From the NCBI GenBank assembly GCA_936450465.1, contig OW388297.1, forward strand, positions 50,138,630-50,202,629: a stretch of DNA of 64,000 nucleotides, written 5' to 3'. Positions 13,801 to 24,341 of this stretch are shown piece after piece. Below the pieces are notes generated by a model, which saw only the letters and a program-made list of their open reading frames with translations, was not told the DNA's origin and did not search any database. Numbering within the stretch: position 1 is the first letter of the stretch; each line of letters starts with the position of its first letter. Source of the DNA: Gibbula magus (Eukaryota; Mollusca; Gastropoda; Trochida; Trochidae). Position numbers and translations under genes: made by a program.

Positions 13801-14600
13801 TTATACGATCTCAATATAAACCACAGTCAGAAAGGAAGGAGGGCTCATTTACACATACAATCACAATTTCTACCTTCTTGTTTTACATGTACATCTCGAA
13901 ATGAGTTACCATGTGAACCACATGGCGTTCTATGAAAATGCAAAATTACATTAACATAAATATTTGTAAACATTTATACAGAAAGTAGGATGAAGCTATA
14001 CATCAACATGTCGATCAGGGTTCTTATATAAATCATTTCAGTACTATACTATATATTTGTGTTATATAATTGTACAAGTATTTCAAGCAAATTGTTGGAA
14101 GGTTCATTATCAGAAACATGAAATAATGGTGTAAATTGTTATGGAAGCAGAATTCATAAAAATATCATTACTTATTTTGCAGTTTACACGGATTCCCGAA
14201 CGTTGGTTGGTTGAGAGCACGATTATGTGATCTAAATTTCAAGGTTCATTATCCATGAACTCTTGGAAAATCGTTCATACTCGTGTGAACGCTTTCAGGT
14301 CATGTGATCGTTTGATGGTACTGTTGCGGTCTTCCCTGATTGAGCATGATTTTGTTAGCAAATGTCCAATGGTTACCATTTACCGACTAATTTGATTGAA
14401 CAACATAAACTCAATATCGTACTTCCTTCTGAATTGTTTAAATAAATAAAACATTTCAATAAAAGATCGCCCATAACTGTTTGCTGTTGAGCTAAGCTAA
14501 CCGAAATACATTCACGGTCGCTGGCTGAATACAAATTATGAATTTATAAGCAAATACTAACAATCTAACCATTATGAACTAACTTGAGCAGTCTCGGTAA
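10801..14600. other. Right part of unit A, no gene called
   Basis: Mostly collinear with B 30,475-33,240 but clearly more diverged than the left part. The best kept patches are 12,375-12,610 and 13,060-13,520. The open frame at 13,266-13,520 shares about 30 codons with B (32,693-32,884), but almost all differences replace amino acids and both frames diverge after the shared part, so I do not call it. About 1 kb near 13,750-14,800 has no clear match in B. Confidence 0.55.
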
Positions 14601-14639
14601 TGAAATATTTCTTTTCCGACTGTTGTTTACATAATTTGA

Positions 14640-14932
14640 CGAGGTGACAAATTCAAATGACGACCTCCATGCCATGACGTCATTCAAAGGACGGGAAACT
14701 CTGACTTCGTGTCCCTCAACGATTATATTTCATTACACTTCACTCAGCATTATGAGTGCCACAGGTTCATCAAACAGGTAATCGCGAAAAAAACCGTAAG
14801 AAATTATAAGAATTGAAAGTCAGTTTGTTTGTTTGCACTGCTTGCAAGCTCGCCTCGTTCAGGGGAGTTTCAATCCCGTTTTGGCATCGTTCATTGTCCA
14901 GTACAAACACACAAACTGACATTCAATTCTTA
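14640..14932. mobile_element. Possible fold-back element E6
   Basis: An inverted repeat has arms at 14,807-14,835 and 14,903-14,932 (TAAGAATTGAAAGTCAGTTT and near-complement). A TGACGTCA lies 125 bp to the left (14,675-14,682). The layout resembles the other hairpin-capped elements, but I found neither a clear second arm pair nor a target duplication. The reading frame at 14,813-15,013 runs through the hairpin and is not a gene candidate. Confidence 0.35.
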
Positions 14933-17632
14933 AATAATTCAAAATTTGCTGTTCAACAACTTCATTTCAGGGAAGAATCATTTAGTCCGAAGCTTCAAGT
15001 ATGTTCACAATAACGAAGTTGTTATACGGTAAATCTTGTTTTTCTTATGTATGTAAATATGTAGATTTAATATGACATTGCTCTTGTAGACGTTCCACGG
15101 GAAATCAAAACAGTCTCATAATGGTAAGACTGAAAGAGCATTCATAAGGTAAATACATTATCCTTCAAACAAGAATAAACTTGAACAGGAAAACACATTA
15201 ACTAATCTCATTAGATGATGTCTTACACGTACGCGTTTAATCACACTCCCTCATGTCATAACATAACACAGGAACTAGTTAATTTACCAGTTACCAAACA
15301 CTTTCGGTTCCGATTTGATTTGGATTTATTTGAGCAGATCACGCCCATATTCTTTATATGAAGTGTCGTGATGCGTGTATGGTATGTATCCATGGAAACA
15401 ATGTAATCTAAAGTAATATTGTTAATAGGTTTTCTACACATTTGCAATGCAGAATTAGGATATGCCATGTTCTGTGTAATTAAACCAGAGTAGGCACTGA
15501 TAGTAATATTATACGGGTTATTCAACACACAAAATACACTGTTCAGAATTGATTATTGTCAAATAAGTTAATGGTATAGCACGATTCCTATAATAGAAAG
15601 GGGACGAGGTTATAGATATCAATGCAAAATAAATAAGATTATACATTATTGAAAGAGGTCAATAATACAGGTATATACATACAAAATGTCTGATTCCTAC
15701 ATTTCGAAGTTGAATTATAACTTTTTTTTAAATCAGTGTTAATTAATAAATTGTTAAACATCTTAACTTTGAATTAACATTTAGATTGAATATATACTAA
15801 GGTGTGAATTTGTTGTTATTTGGTATGTGTTTAACAGGTTATCTGTTTCACATGTTAAACACAGGTTAAAAGCATAGGTTGCAAATACCATTTATGTTGC
15901 GAAAGACCAATTCTCTTATTACCAGCGAATGTGTTGAATGTCTGGTTAAATGCAAATTCATGTCTTCTCACTGATATAGTCGAGCGTCTGATGACATGAA
16001 CAGGATAACTCCATTCTTGGGAGAGTTCATGAGTCGTCGCTTGTCAGGTAAATTGTGGATTTTCTCTCCCCTGAAACAGTTTATGAAGGTGACTCCACAC
16101 GTGTGTGTATGAGACGGACATGACAAGATGTTAACGTTGTTGACCTCTTTCGTTCTTCTTAGGATAGCTTTGGTTTTTCTAAAGTGGTATTCCGTGGTGA
16201 CACTAGACACTTGCATTTTAAGTCCCCTGTGCAAAAAGAGACGTTCACCATTTAACATTGATACGTGAAGTTTAAAGTAACTCCAATTTTTGACAATAAC
16301 GTTAAGGCTGCATGTGTTGGATCAACTTTCGATTGCAGTAACATATCTTATTTTGATGACAAAATGTTTACACAGGTAAGTGTTGTAAAATCAATTTAAA
16401 AACAAACTATGTTAACTGAATAGACATCTGTATGGTAGATGCGTCAGTTTGTTATCCTGAGCTTTAAATTAATCTCTTCAAACAAAAATATATTCACTAT
16501 TGATTCTTCGCATTAGATTCCAATAGTGACACATGTTTTTAATCTTAACAATTAAAATTAAAAAAGTTAGAAAACTGCAAACAAAAGCAATCTTTATTCC
16601 GAGACCATAGATATTATCAATCATCTGATGTTTCAATAAGCGGGGCAGACTTATATCTAATCATGATATTTCTTTCTATCTGGAAGAAGTCAATGATTTA
16701 GATACTATTATTATATTATGTTAAAGTATAAATCACATACATGTAGATACGTTGAACGTACATCATGTTTTTTTTATTTAAAGACATATGATCCTTCATT
16801 CAAGATTTATGGAACTCAATCAAATGAAAGTATTTTTTTTATGATATATCTGCTCATATATACGTTAAGTAAGAAACGTTCTTTGAAAGACTCGTACTTT
16901 TCTCTTACCGATGTCAATGGTTACCCCAGACATCGCTTTACATTTGCGTGAGAAAATCTTTAAAAGTTCCAAAGTTTTTTTATTAGATCTTTTCAAGATA
17001 CTTAAAGCATGCTCGTTGCTATCAAACCCACTATCGATTATACAGTGACCCCTGACCTCTGTCTGGTCTGTATGCATTAACTAACACAAGCTATAGAGAG
17101 GTGAGAGTCTACCATGTTTTATTGGTGCCAAACATTGAAATCTACACTGATTGATCAGTTTTGGGAACAGTTATGTTTTTGGGTCTGGATAGTCACACAT
17201 AAATCATTATTTGACAGATATAGACCAACCGTACCGTCTATACCCAGTATGAAACACTGCTATTAATGAATGACATTGATTTAATCAAGGAGTCATGTTG
17301 TTAGCGAGAATATAGTCATAAAGATATATTGGTATAATTTGTAAATGTCTCATATTTGCTGATAAAAGTGCTCAGAGCCTATTACCCATACAAGTACGCC
17401 ATCTAGTAGCAATAATGCACCTCAAATGTAATGCTATAACATCAAACTTGAAAGTCACTTCTCTTTTAATGGTGCGTTAAAACAGATCCTGCATCGTATG
17501 AAGAACTTTTAAAGTTCTCTTATTTTTTTTGGTGCTTTATCTTCACTTCTGAGTTTCCTCTCAGATGAAACCTTTGTAGTGAATACTACTTCAAGCTTCA
17601 TCGGAAGAAACACAAATATTTATAGTGATTAA

Positions 17633-17848
17633 ATGTACAAGATTACTCAAATATCGTCTGGATATAAAAATATAACTGCGGCTCAAACAAGCGTAATTGC
17701 CACCTTTCCAACACAAACTGACTACCGAACGGGAAGTTTCTACTTAATCTTTGGGCTATTTAGAAATGCAATGAATACGGACATATAATCAACCCATATA
17801 GACATTTAGATGAACATTATTACAAGCCGTGGCCATCTCCAAAGCTAT
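17633..17848 (+). other. Conserved block with a 51-codon ORF (copy B)
   Basis: Counterpart of A 1,672-1,890. The small frame from ATG 17,633 to TAA 17,786-17,788 is intact and identical in protein sequence to A apart from what I may have missed by eye. The block ends just before the mariner-type MITE at 17,873. See copy A for the interpretation. Confidence 0.5.
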
Positions 17849-17872
17849 TAAAAAAACACTGTCTGTGTTATA

Positions 17873-18345
17873 CACTGTCGGCCAAAAGAAAAACCTACCA
17901 GATATCTTATCAGATTTCGTAAAAAAAACTATAATGCACATAATAGCAATATTATAGCATTATGAAGTTTCACCATTTCTGCATAGTATATTTAAATTTC
18001 AGAAGTTGTCATGTCACAAAAGAATGGCAATTGTTGAAATCAGACAACAGAAATTGTTCAGTTTGTTCATTGCTTCACCAAAAAACAACCAACAATACAT
18101 TCGCAATAAAGTGATGATGATGCTACAGAAGTACTAGCCAACAGTGCGCAAGCTAATCAACCGAAAATAGAGGTTTTCATTTGACGGGGTTTTCATGATT
18201 TTTATTGACTCGACACGTTTTCAATGGACTTTCATATTAAGTATTGTGTCAGCATAACGTGGAGACCACCATTAATTATATTTCAAAATTATTTCATCTT
18301 TCATTTTAAGGAAAATCAAGTAGGCGTTTCTTTTGGCCGACAGTG
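17873..18345. mobile_element. TA-flanked mariner-type MITE, copy in unit B
   Basis: Orthologous copy of A 1,913-2,412: the same CACTGTCGGCCAAAAG ends, the same TA flanks (17,871-17,872 and 18,346-18,347) and a slightly shorter 473-bp body. It inserted before A and B separated, because both carry it at the same base and C does not. Confidence 0.85.
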
Positions 18346-18841
18346 TAAGATATAAGCAATTTCTGCAAATGAATGTAAATAATCAGACAATTGGCGTAAG
18401 TATTTCATCAAAGGCAAGGGAAGGGAATCAATATCTTTTGATTGTAGTTATTAGTCATCTCGTTACATCCAGAAGCTTTGCAATGCAAATTCAATTAATT
18501 CCTAGCACCTTGATGACACATTATTTGTTTAATGCACTTTCTTGTCTGGCTTTATGTAATGCAAATTCTTTAAAACTTCCCTGGTTTCCTGCATTAATTC
18601 GTTTACTTATCCTACTTTTCTATTAAGCATCTGCAGATAATCAATCAATAGTTTGGTATCTCTGAGATGTTGTTTAATAATCTGTTTGAACAACTTCGAT
18701 TTTATTGATTTTTATGTTTGTATTTTCTGCTTCCTCCACAGATATATTAGGATGTTTATTGATTCTATGTAAACACAACAATGAAGTCAATGTATGTATT
18801 TTTTATTTATTTAAGTTATTTTTAAAGTTACATGTATTAAG

Positions 18842-18893
18842 TACAGTCAGGCCTCGATAATCCGACCACTTCCATGTTTCATCATAAACGTTG
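18842..18893. mobile_element. Short pogo-like terminal fragment (unit B)
   Basis: Counterpart of A 2,906-2,960, with CAGTCAGGCCTCGATAATCC and a decayed fold-back. Inherited with the duplication. Confidence 0.35.
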
Positions 18894-20381
18894 GATGTAT
18901 GTTAATAAAACATGTCATCAACATAATTTACTTTCTTAGGACTCTAATTCGATGACGCATCGCTGCTGTAGGATGTTATAATACAAGCGAACAAACCAAA
19001 TGTCACTATCCAATATTTGTATATGTTATATAATGGATCTTGTCAATATGTGATGGAATATAAATTAAATGAATTAATTATGATATAAATTTATGTGACA
19101 CTATTTGTATTATCTATAGATTGTGTGCTCCTTAACTTATTGTAAATTTGTATGTGTTACTCAAAGTGATTGATGGCGATCGACACAGGTAGACCATGAC
19201 ATGGTATCTTTTCTGACACATTTGTCTAATTGTTGTGCCTCTTATACCTTGTATAAATATATCTTTAGGAGTCAATTCTTAAATTGCCCAAGCAACTCTG
19301 GTTCTTTCTTCTTTATTCATGACACAGATAACTATGCCTATTTCCATGTGATACACATGGCACTGGTACACCACTTACGTAAACAGGGAAACGTATATCG
19401 TAGGTAAAAAATTGAGAATGCAATGGATAACCTTGAAGAAAACCATCACGATTTTAGAGAAAGAGTCCCATATTTTGACGAAATATCACAATTCATATAC
19501 ATATTCATGTATCCAGATAAGTGTCAATGTATTCTTAAAACGATTTGCAAAAGTGGATAGTACCTCGGAATTATATTAAATTAATTGCAGAACAACTGAA
19601 TACAAGTAATTGCATGATCATATTTTAAAAATTATTATAATATAATATTCTTATAACATTTCAGCAATTTTCGAACAAACCATACCATGTGGGTCATTTG
19701 ATGGGACGGTGTCTTGCTTTTATTATATTATAAATTGTAGAAAAACATAATCCATAAGTAATCCGTTAATTGCATTATCGTATTTTTATGGAAGACTTCT
19801 TTGCACTTCTTTCCGTTTTTGCTTCCATTATCCTAAACATGTTTTTTTTTCTTTTACAAAGAAAATCTTCCTCAGGGAAAACGCTCAGACAGAATTTTCA
19901 GAACGCATCTGGAAAAGTGGATTAATGAGATAATGAATTAAACAGGAACTACATGTACATGTATGTGGTTAGTTTTTACAAAAAAAATAAATGAACTTGG
20001 TGAAGTGGTCAGGCCAATAAAATATGCATATTTGTGATTTGAAACTTTCCACAATTCAAATAATAGCATAAGTATGTTATTAACAATACATTATTAATCA
20101 CAAGGATACATATGTAAACATCAATGTTAAATATATTAGTAATAAATCTGTAAGTATGACATTATATAAATCACTGAAACGGCATGAATACTGACAGAAA
20201 AAAAGGTCTTCCTACAAAGTATTTAGAAATTAATAGCCTGATCAGTGTGCTAACACTGTGCTGACAGAACAATAACTTGTCGATAGTGAATGTTTCGTTT
20301 TAATATATTGTAATAAAAAAATTCTTGTTAAGTACGGAAGCGTATTAGTGTCACGGTGAAAAAAAAATCTGTCGAACTATC

Positions 20382-20804
20382 TCCTACGTAGGACTTTGTA
20401 TCTCCTACGTAGGAGATAGTAACTCCTACGTAGGACTTAGTATCTCCTACGTAGGACTTAGTATCTCCTACGTAGGACATAGTATCTCCTACGTAGGAGA
20501 TAGTATCTCCTACGTAGGACTTAGCATCTCCTACGTAGGACTTAGTATTTCCTACGTAGGACATAGTATCTCCTACGTAGGACTTAGTATCTCCTACGTA
20601 GGACATAGTAAGCCTATCTCCTACGTAGGAGATAGTATCTCCTACGTAGGACTAAGTATCTCCTACGTAGGTGATAGTATCTCCTACGTAGGACTTAGTA
20701 TCTCCTACGTAGGAGTTAGTATCTCCTACGTAGGACATAGTAGGGTTATCTCCTACGTAGGACTTAGTATCTCCTACGTAGGAGATACTATCTCCTACGT
20801 AGGA
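20382..20804. repeat. Left TCCTACGTAGGA array, about 20 copies
   Basis: The 12-bp perfect palindrome TCCTACGTAGGA (one or two variants) recurs about 20 times, mostly on a 21-bp pitch with 9-bp linkers such as CTTAGTATC or GATAGTATC. Because the period is 7 codons and the unit is its own complement, both strands read serine-tyrosine-valine-glycine repeats. The apparent ORF at 20,328-20,606 is therefore an artefact. Confidence 0.95.
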
Positions 20805-21099
20805 GATAGCATGATAAAGTACTGATCACTTCGTTTCATACTTATCCACGAGTTGTTGAGACACCTATGCATCTTGCGTTTGTCTTTTTCATAATAAACA
20901 TAATTATGTTAGTCTGATTAAATCATGTAATTTCGAAGTTCCGTCTTGATTTTCAAAATTGTTCACTTGAAATGTTATGGAGGGAATATTGTCTTTCGGT
21001 TACTGCTCCCTTAGTGTCCATTTCGTTAGTGATAGTTTGCGAATATATATATACTGTAAGAGTTAGTTTCAAATAATTATAATTATTTGCACATTATTT

Positions 21100-22069
21100 T
21101 TTTTCTCAGATTTGCCATTTATTATTATAGATTATACAATATTGTGTTACGTTAGATGGTAAAACATCCTATTACACAACCCGACAGGCCGCATGTATAG
21201 AAAACGGTTATCCGTATTGGTAGAAAATGGGGCGAAGTATAAAGGAAGCATTTTATGGAACTCTTCAGTCTGAGAGATAGATTTGTAGGTGTCATGCGAT
21301 TTTGAGAGTTCATTGTTGACCATTCCGTCATAGTGTTATATTAAAAACTATATTATTGGGTGATTAGTTCTCGCTACGTCAGTCAGAACACTTGTACCAC
21401 ATTCGAGCGGCCATTTTCATGTGAACACTTTAAAATGGCCGCTCGAAGGGAAATGGACTCCAGTGGCTTAACCAAACCATTACATTCGTTTTAGAACTCT
21501 TTTTATTGATTCACGAGTGTTATTTAGCCATTGGTAACACTTAAACTGAAGCACAAATGAAACGTCACACCTCAGTTGTTTTGATCATATGTATAATTTT
21601 AAATGTCAATTTTATTAATAATGTTTTACGTGTTTTTAAAAAATATAATTAAAAAATCAAGATTTTGAAATTTAAAATTCCCAAAAATTAATATTGATAC
21701 AACACAACTATTAATCGACATATTACACATACTCTATGTGAAAATCAATGAATTTGCCTAGTCCTGCACACATTTACAACATTTTAAACATGGTAGGGGT
21801 CATGTTGGTGTAAATTTCATTCTTACCCCTGTCTAGTTTAAAAATGATATTGTAGTCAAAACATAAACAAAATTCACCAATTAAGTCATTAAAACTACTG
21901 CCAAAAGGTGTTATTGCATCGTGCCATAATCAAATGCATCTCATTTCTTTAAAATATTGAATTAATCGAAACCAATTGAGGTGTGACGTTTCTTTTGTGC
22001 TTCAGTTTATTAACCTTTTTGTGAGAACACTTTATTTCAATTCATTAGGAATAGCGTGCTCCAACGCCT
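21100..22069 (-). mobile_element. TTAA-type MITE (family 2), reverse copy, interrupted
   Basis: The reverse complement of 23,185-23,651 aligns here on both sides of the nested insertion 21,544-22,007. The right end reads CCAACGCCT followed by TTAA (22,070-22,073). The left end is decayed and only approximate. The first part also shares the motif GGTAAAACATCCTATTACAC with the AGGGGCAGTAGCACG family, so the two families are related. An internal 16-bp hairpin (TTCGAGCGGCCATTTT and complement) spans 21,402-21,448. Confidence 0.65.
21544..22007. mobile_element. TA-flanked MITE nested in the TTAA-type MITE
   Basis: Terminal inverted repeats of about 30 bp, AACTGAAGCACAAATGAAAC at the left and near-complement at the right, sit between TA at 21,542-21,543 and TA at 22,008-22,009. 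The interrupted host sequence is the reverse copy of the MITE at 23,185, which has a single TA at the same point. The 464-bp body has no ORF. TA duplication suggests Tc1/mariner. Confidence 0.8.
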
Positions 22070-22073
22070 TTAA

Positions 22074-23180
22074 AGGGTTAGGGTTTGGAGACAACTGACA
22101 ACATAAAACTTTGTTAGGCATTGAAAGGGGTCCTGGCATAGGATTGAACTTTTGACAAAAGTTATATTTTTTGCTTAAATGAGGCACATTCTTACCTATT
22201 TGATATGTTTATTTGTCTTGTGTTCTTGGTCTCAAATTGTTTTACAAAAAGTTTGCTTTGAAATCGAATATAAGCATATATTTCAGACCTGAAAAAGGAG
22301 TAAGCACCTAAATTACTACGAGTCGAGTCGCCATTCCTGTTCACATTTACGAAGTTCTCATTTAGAAGTCTTACATCATTTCACTTCATTAAACATTTGA
22401 TTCGAATTGAAATGAAATGAAAGTCAAATAAGAACAACCTCATTTATTCAAAATTAATTTCCCTATTTCACTTCAAACCTACAAAATACCATTCAAATAA
22501 GTTATATGTAATTAGATGTATACACCTCATATCAGCAGTAGTTCTACTGTCGTTCTAATGACGACATTCTATACATGACAATAAGAACACTTAACAACTG
22601 AGGTAGATTTTAAAATTCGTCACTTCAGATGGTTAATTTACCCATATGGTAAATATACTTGTCAAAATAGGTTAGGTATATTGGAAGTTTATTATGGATA
22701 TTTAATCAGTGTGTAAATGTGCAAATAAATCAATATAAACAAATTCATAATTTACATTAATCACTAACTATTCTTCTCCAGTACATTCATAACATTCACA
22801 AGTACAGACATTCATTAACGGTAATTAATTATGGAAGCTGAGATCCTTTATTGTTGAGTAATGTTTTGAGTGACGTCGTGTAACAAATGTCCAACACCAG
22901 GTTCAAAGTGTAATTAGGTCGCTAGTAATGACCGTGGATTTTCATTTCACGGAAATATTGACTGTACTTGAATTATTGAAGGAGTTTAAAACTGATATTC
23001 CAAAACATAAATAGGGAAACCGCAATCAGATCGCAATCAATGTAGAGATCTACCGTGAACTTTTGAATTAATATCAGTTTATTGAATATAATCGTTCAGT
23101 GCAAAACTATACTGGATTGCATAACACATGATGACTCAATCAACTCTACTTGTATAGATACCAATATATAAAATATATAC
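22074..23180. other. Central spacer of the 4-kb element, no gene
   Basis: AT-rich sequence between the two inverted MITE copies. No ORF of note, no further element ends recognised. If the element ever carried a transposase gene it is not here. Confidence 0.6.
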
Positions 23181-23184
23181 TTAA

Positions 23185-23651
23185 AGGCGCTCTAGCACGT
23201 TTTTCTTAATGAAAACATTGATCTCACGAAAAGGTAAATAAGTATTACCAATGGCTAAATAATACCCCCGAATCAATAAAAAGAGTTCTACAACGAATGT
23301 ACATTTTTCGGTTAAGCCATGTGAGTCCATTTCCCTTAGAGTGGCCATCGGCTGCAGCGATACCTAAACACTCAAAGTAGAGTTTTGAATATGGGACCAT
23401 GATAGAATAGTCAATTATATTGTTGTCTGAACTCTCAAATGACCTACAAATCTACCTCTCACACTGAAGAATTCCACACCACTGTCGCTTTATACGTCGC
23501 ATCATTTTATTTCAATAGGGATAACCTTTTTCTATGGATGCAGGCTTATCGGATCGTGTAACGCGATGTCTTACCCTCTAACATAACAATATATTGTTTA
23601 AACTGTAAAGTATATGGCAAATTTGAGAAACAAAATACAGCTACAGCGTCT
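23185..23651 (+). mobile_element. TTAA-type MITE (family 2), forward copy
   Basis: TTAA at 23,181-23,184 and 23,652-23,655 flank an element with ends AGGCGCTCTAGC and the near-complement GCTACAGCGTCT. It is inverted relative to the copy at 21,100-22,069. A TTAA duplication is typical of piggyBac- and Kolobok-type elements. No ORF. Confidence 0.75.
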
Positions 23652-23745
23652 TTAAAGCTTTTTAACGGTTATATATACTATTATATACTTATATATCATA
23701 TGACATACACAATATTGTGTGTGGGCATTCTAGAAAGTGGGGTGA

Positions 23746-23856
23746 TGAAGAATGAAGAACAATTTGATGGATACACAACTTCTTTATTCTATGTCGAAAC
23801 GTCGCCTACATAGAATAAATAAGTTGGGTATCCATAACATTGTTCTTCATTCTTCA
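23746..23856. repeat. Fold-back hairpin inside the 4-kb element
   Basis: Imperfect inverted repeat with arms of about 50 bp beginning TGAAGAATGAAGAACAA and a loop of about 13 bases around CGAAACGTCGCC. Not seen elsewhere in the window. Confidence 0.75.
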
Positions 23857-23959
23857 TATACACGAGAGTTTACATACACTATACGCGTATACATGTGTTT
23901 AATACAATTGTGAAAAACGCTAGATGTGATAAAGTGGTCCAGGCATTATAAGAGTTATC

Positions 23960-24286
23960 TCCTACGTAGGAGATACTAAGTCCTACGTAGGAGATACTAA
24001 GTCCTACGTAGGAGATACTATCTCCTACGTAGGAGATACTAAGTCCTACGTAGGAGATACTAAGTCCTACGTAGGAGATATTATGTCCTACGTAGGAGAT
24101 ACTATCTCCTACGTAGGAGATACTATGTCCTACGTAGGAGATACTATCTCCTACGTAGGAGATACTAAGTCCTACGTAGGAGATACTATGTCCTACGTAG
24201 GAGATACTATCTCCTACGTAGGAGATACTATCTCCTACGTAGGAGATACTAAGTCCTACGTAGGAGATACTAAGTCCTACGTAGGA
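23960..24286. repeat. Right TCCTACGTAGGA array, about 16 copies
   Basis: About 16 copies of TCCTACGTAGGA on a 21-bp pitch. The linkers (GATACTAAG, GATACTATC) are complementary to those of the left array, so the two arrays form part of a long inverted-repeat end. The overlapping ORFs on both strands (23,879-24,298 and 24,083-24,340) are repeat artefacts. Confidence 0.95.
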
Positions 24287-24341
24287 GATAGTATCCACAA
24301 TTTTTTTTTCATCGTGACACTAATACGCTTCCGTAGTTAAG

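Larger units (their letters stand above)
1..15962. repeat. Tandem segmental duplication, unit A
   Basis: The opening sequence recurs at 15,963 in the same orientation, and the two stretches stay collinear to the end of the unit, so this is a head-to-tail repeat of about 16 kb. Matching pairs include 1,700 with 17,660, 5,060 with 25,030, 9,420 with 28,890 and 12,375 with 31,745. By eye the left part differs by only 1-4% from B, the right part by about 6-15%. A-only insertions sit at 7,198-7,841 and probably 10,023-10,449. A has also lost about 330 bp near 6,199 that B (about 26,065-26,405) and C (about 43,070-43,420) keep. No coding gene is evident in it. Confidence 0.93.
20333..24335. mobile_element. 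4.0-kb TIR element with 6-bp target duplication
   Basis: The ends are near-perfect inverted repeats of about 34 bp beginning TACGGAAGCGTATTAGTGTC. GTTAAG flanks both sides (20,327-20,332 and 24,336-24,341), and copy A has GTTAAG once (4,380-4,385), so the boundaries are exact. Inside each end is an array of the palindrome TCCTACGTAGGA, inverted relative to each other. The centre holds two TTAA-flanked MITEs, one interrupted by a TA-flanked MITE, plus a hairpin. No transposase-sized ORF, so it is non-autonomous. A 6-bp duplication excludes classic piggyBac (4) and hAT (8); IS3EU is one superfamily with 6 bp, but I cannot assign it. Confidence 0.92.

Noticed and set aside
20328..20606. Serine-tyrosine-valine-glycine repeat protein (also 23,879-24,298 and 24,083-24,340)
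   Set aside because: The frame is a reading of the 21-bp palindromic array. The unit is its own complement and seven codons long, so every strand yields the same pseudo-protein.
20382..24286. CRISPR-like array
   Set aside because: Spacers are about 9 bp, repetitive and complementary between the two arrays, in a eukaryotic transposon-like element. No cas gene.
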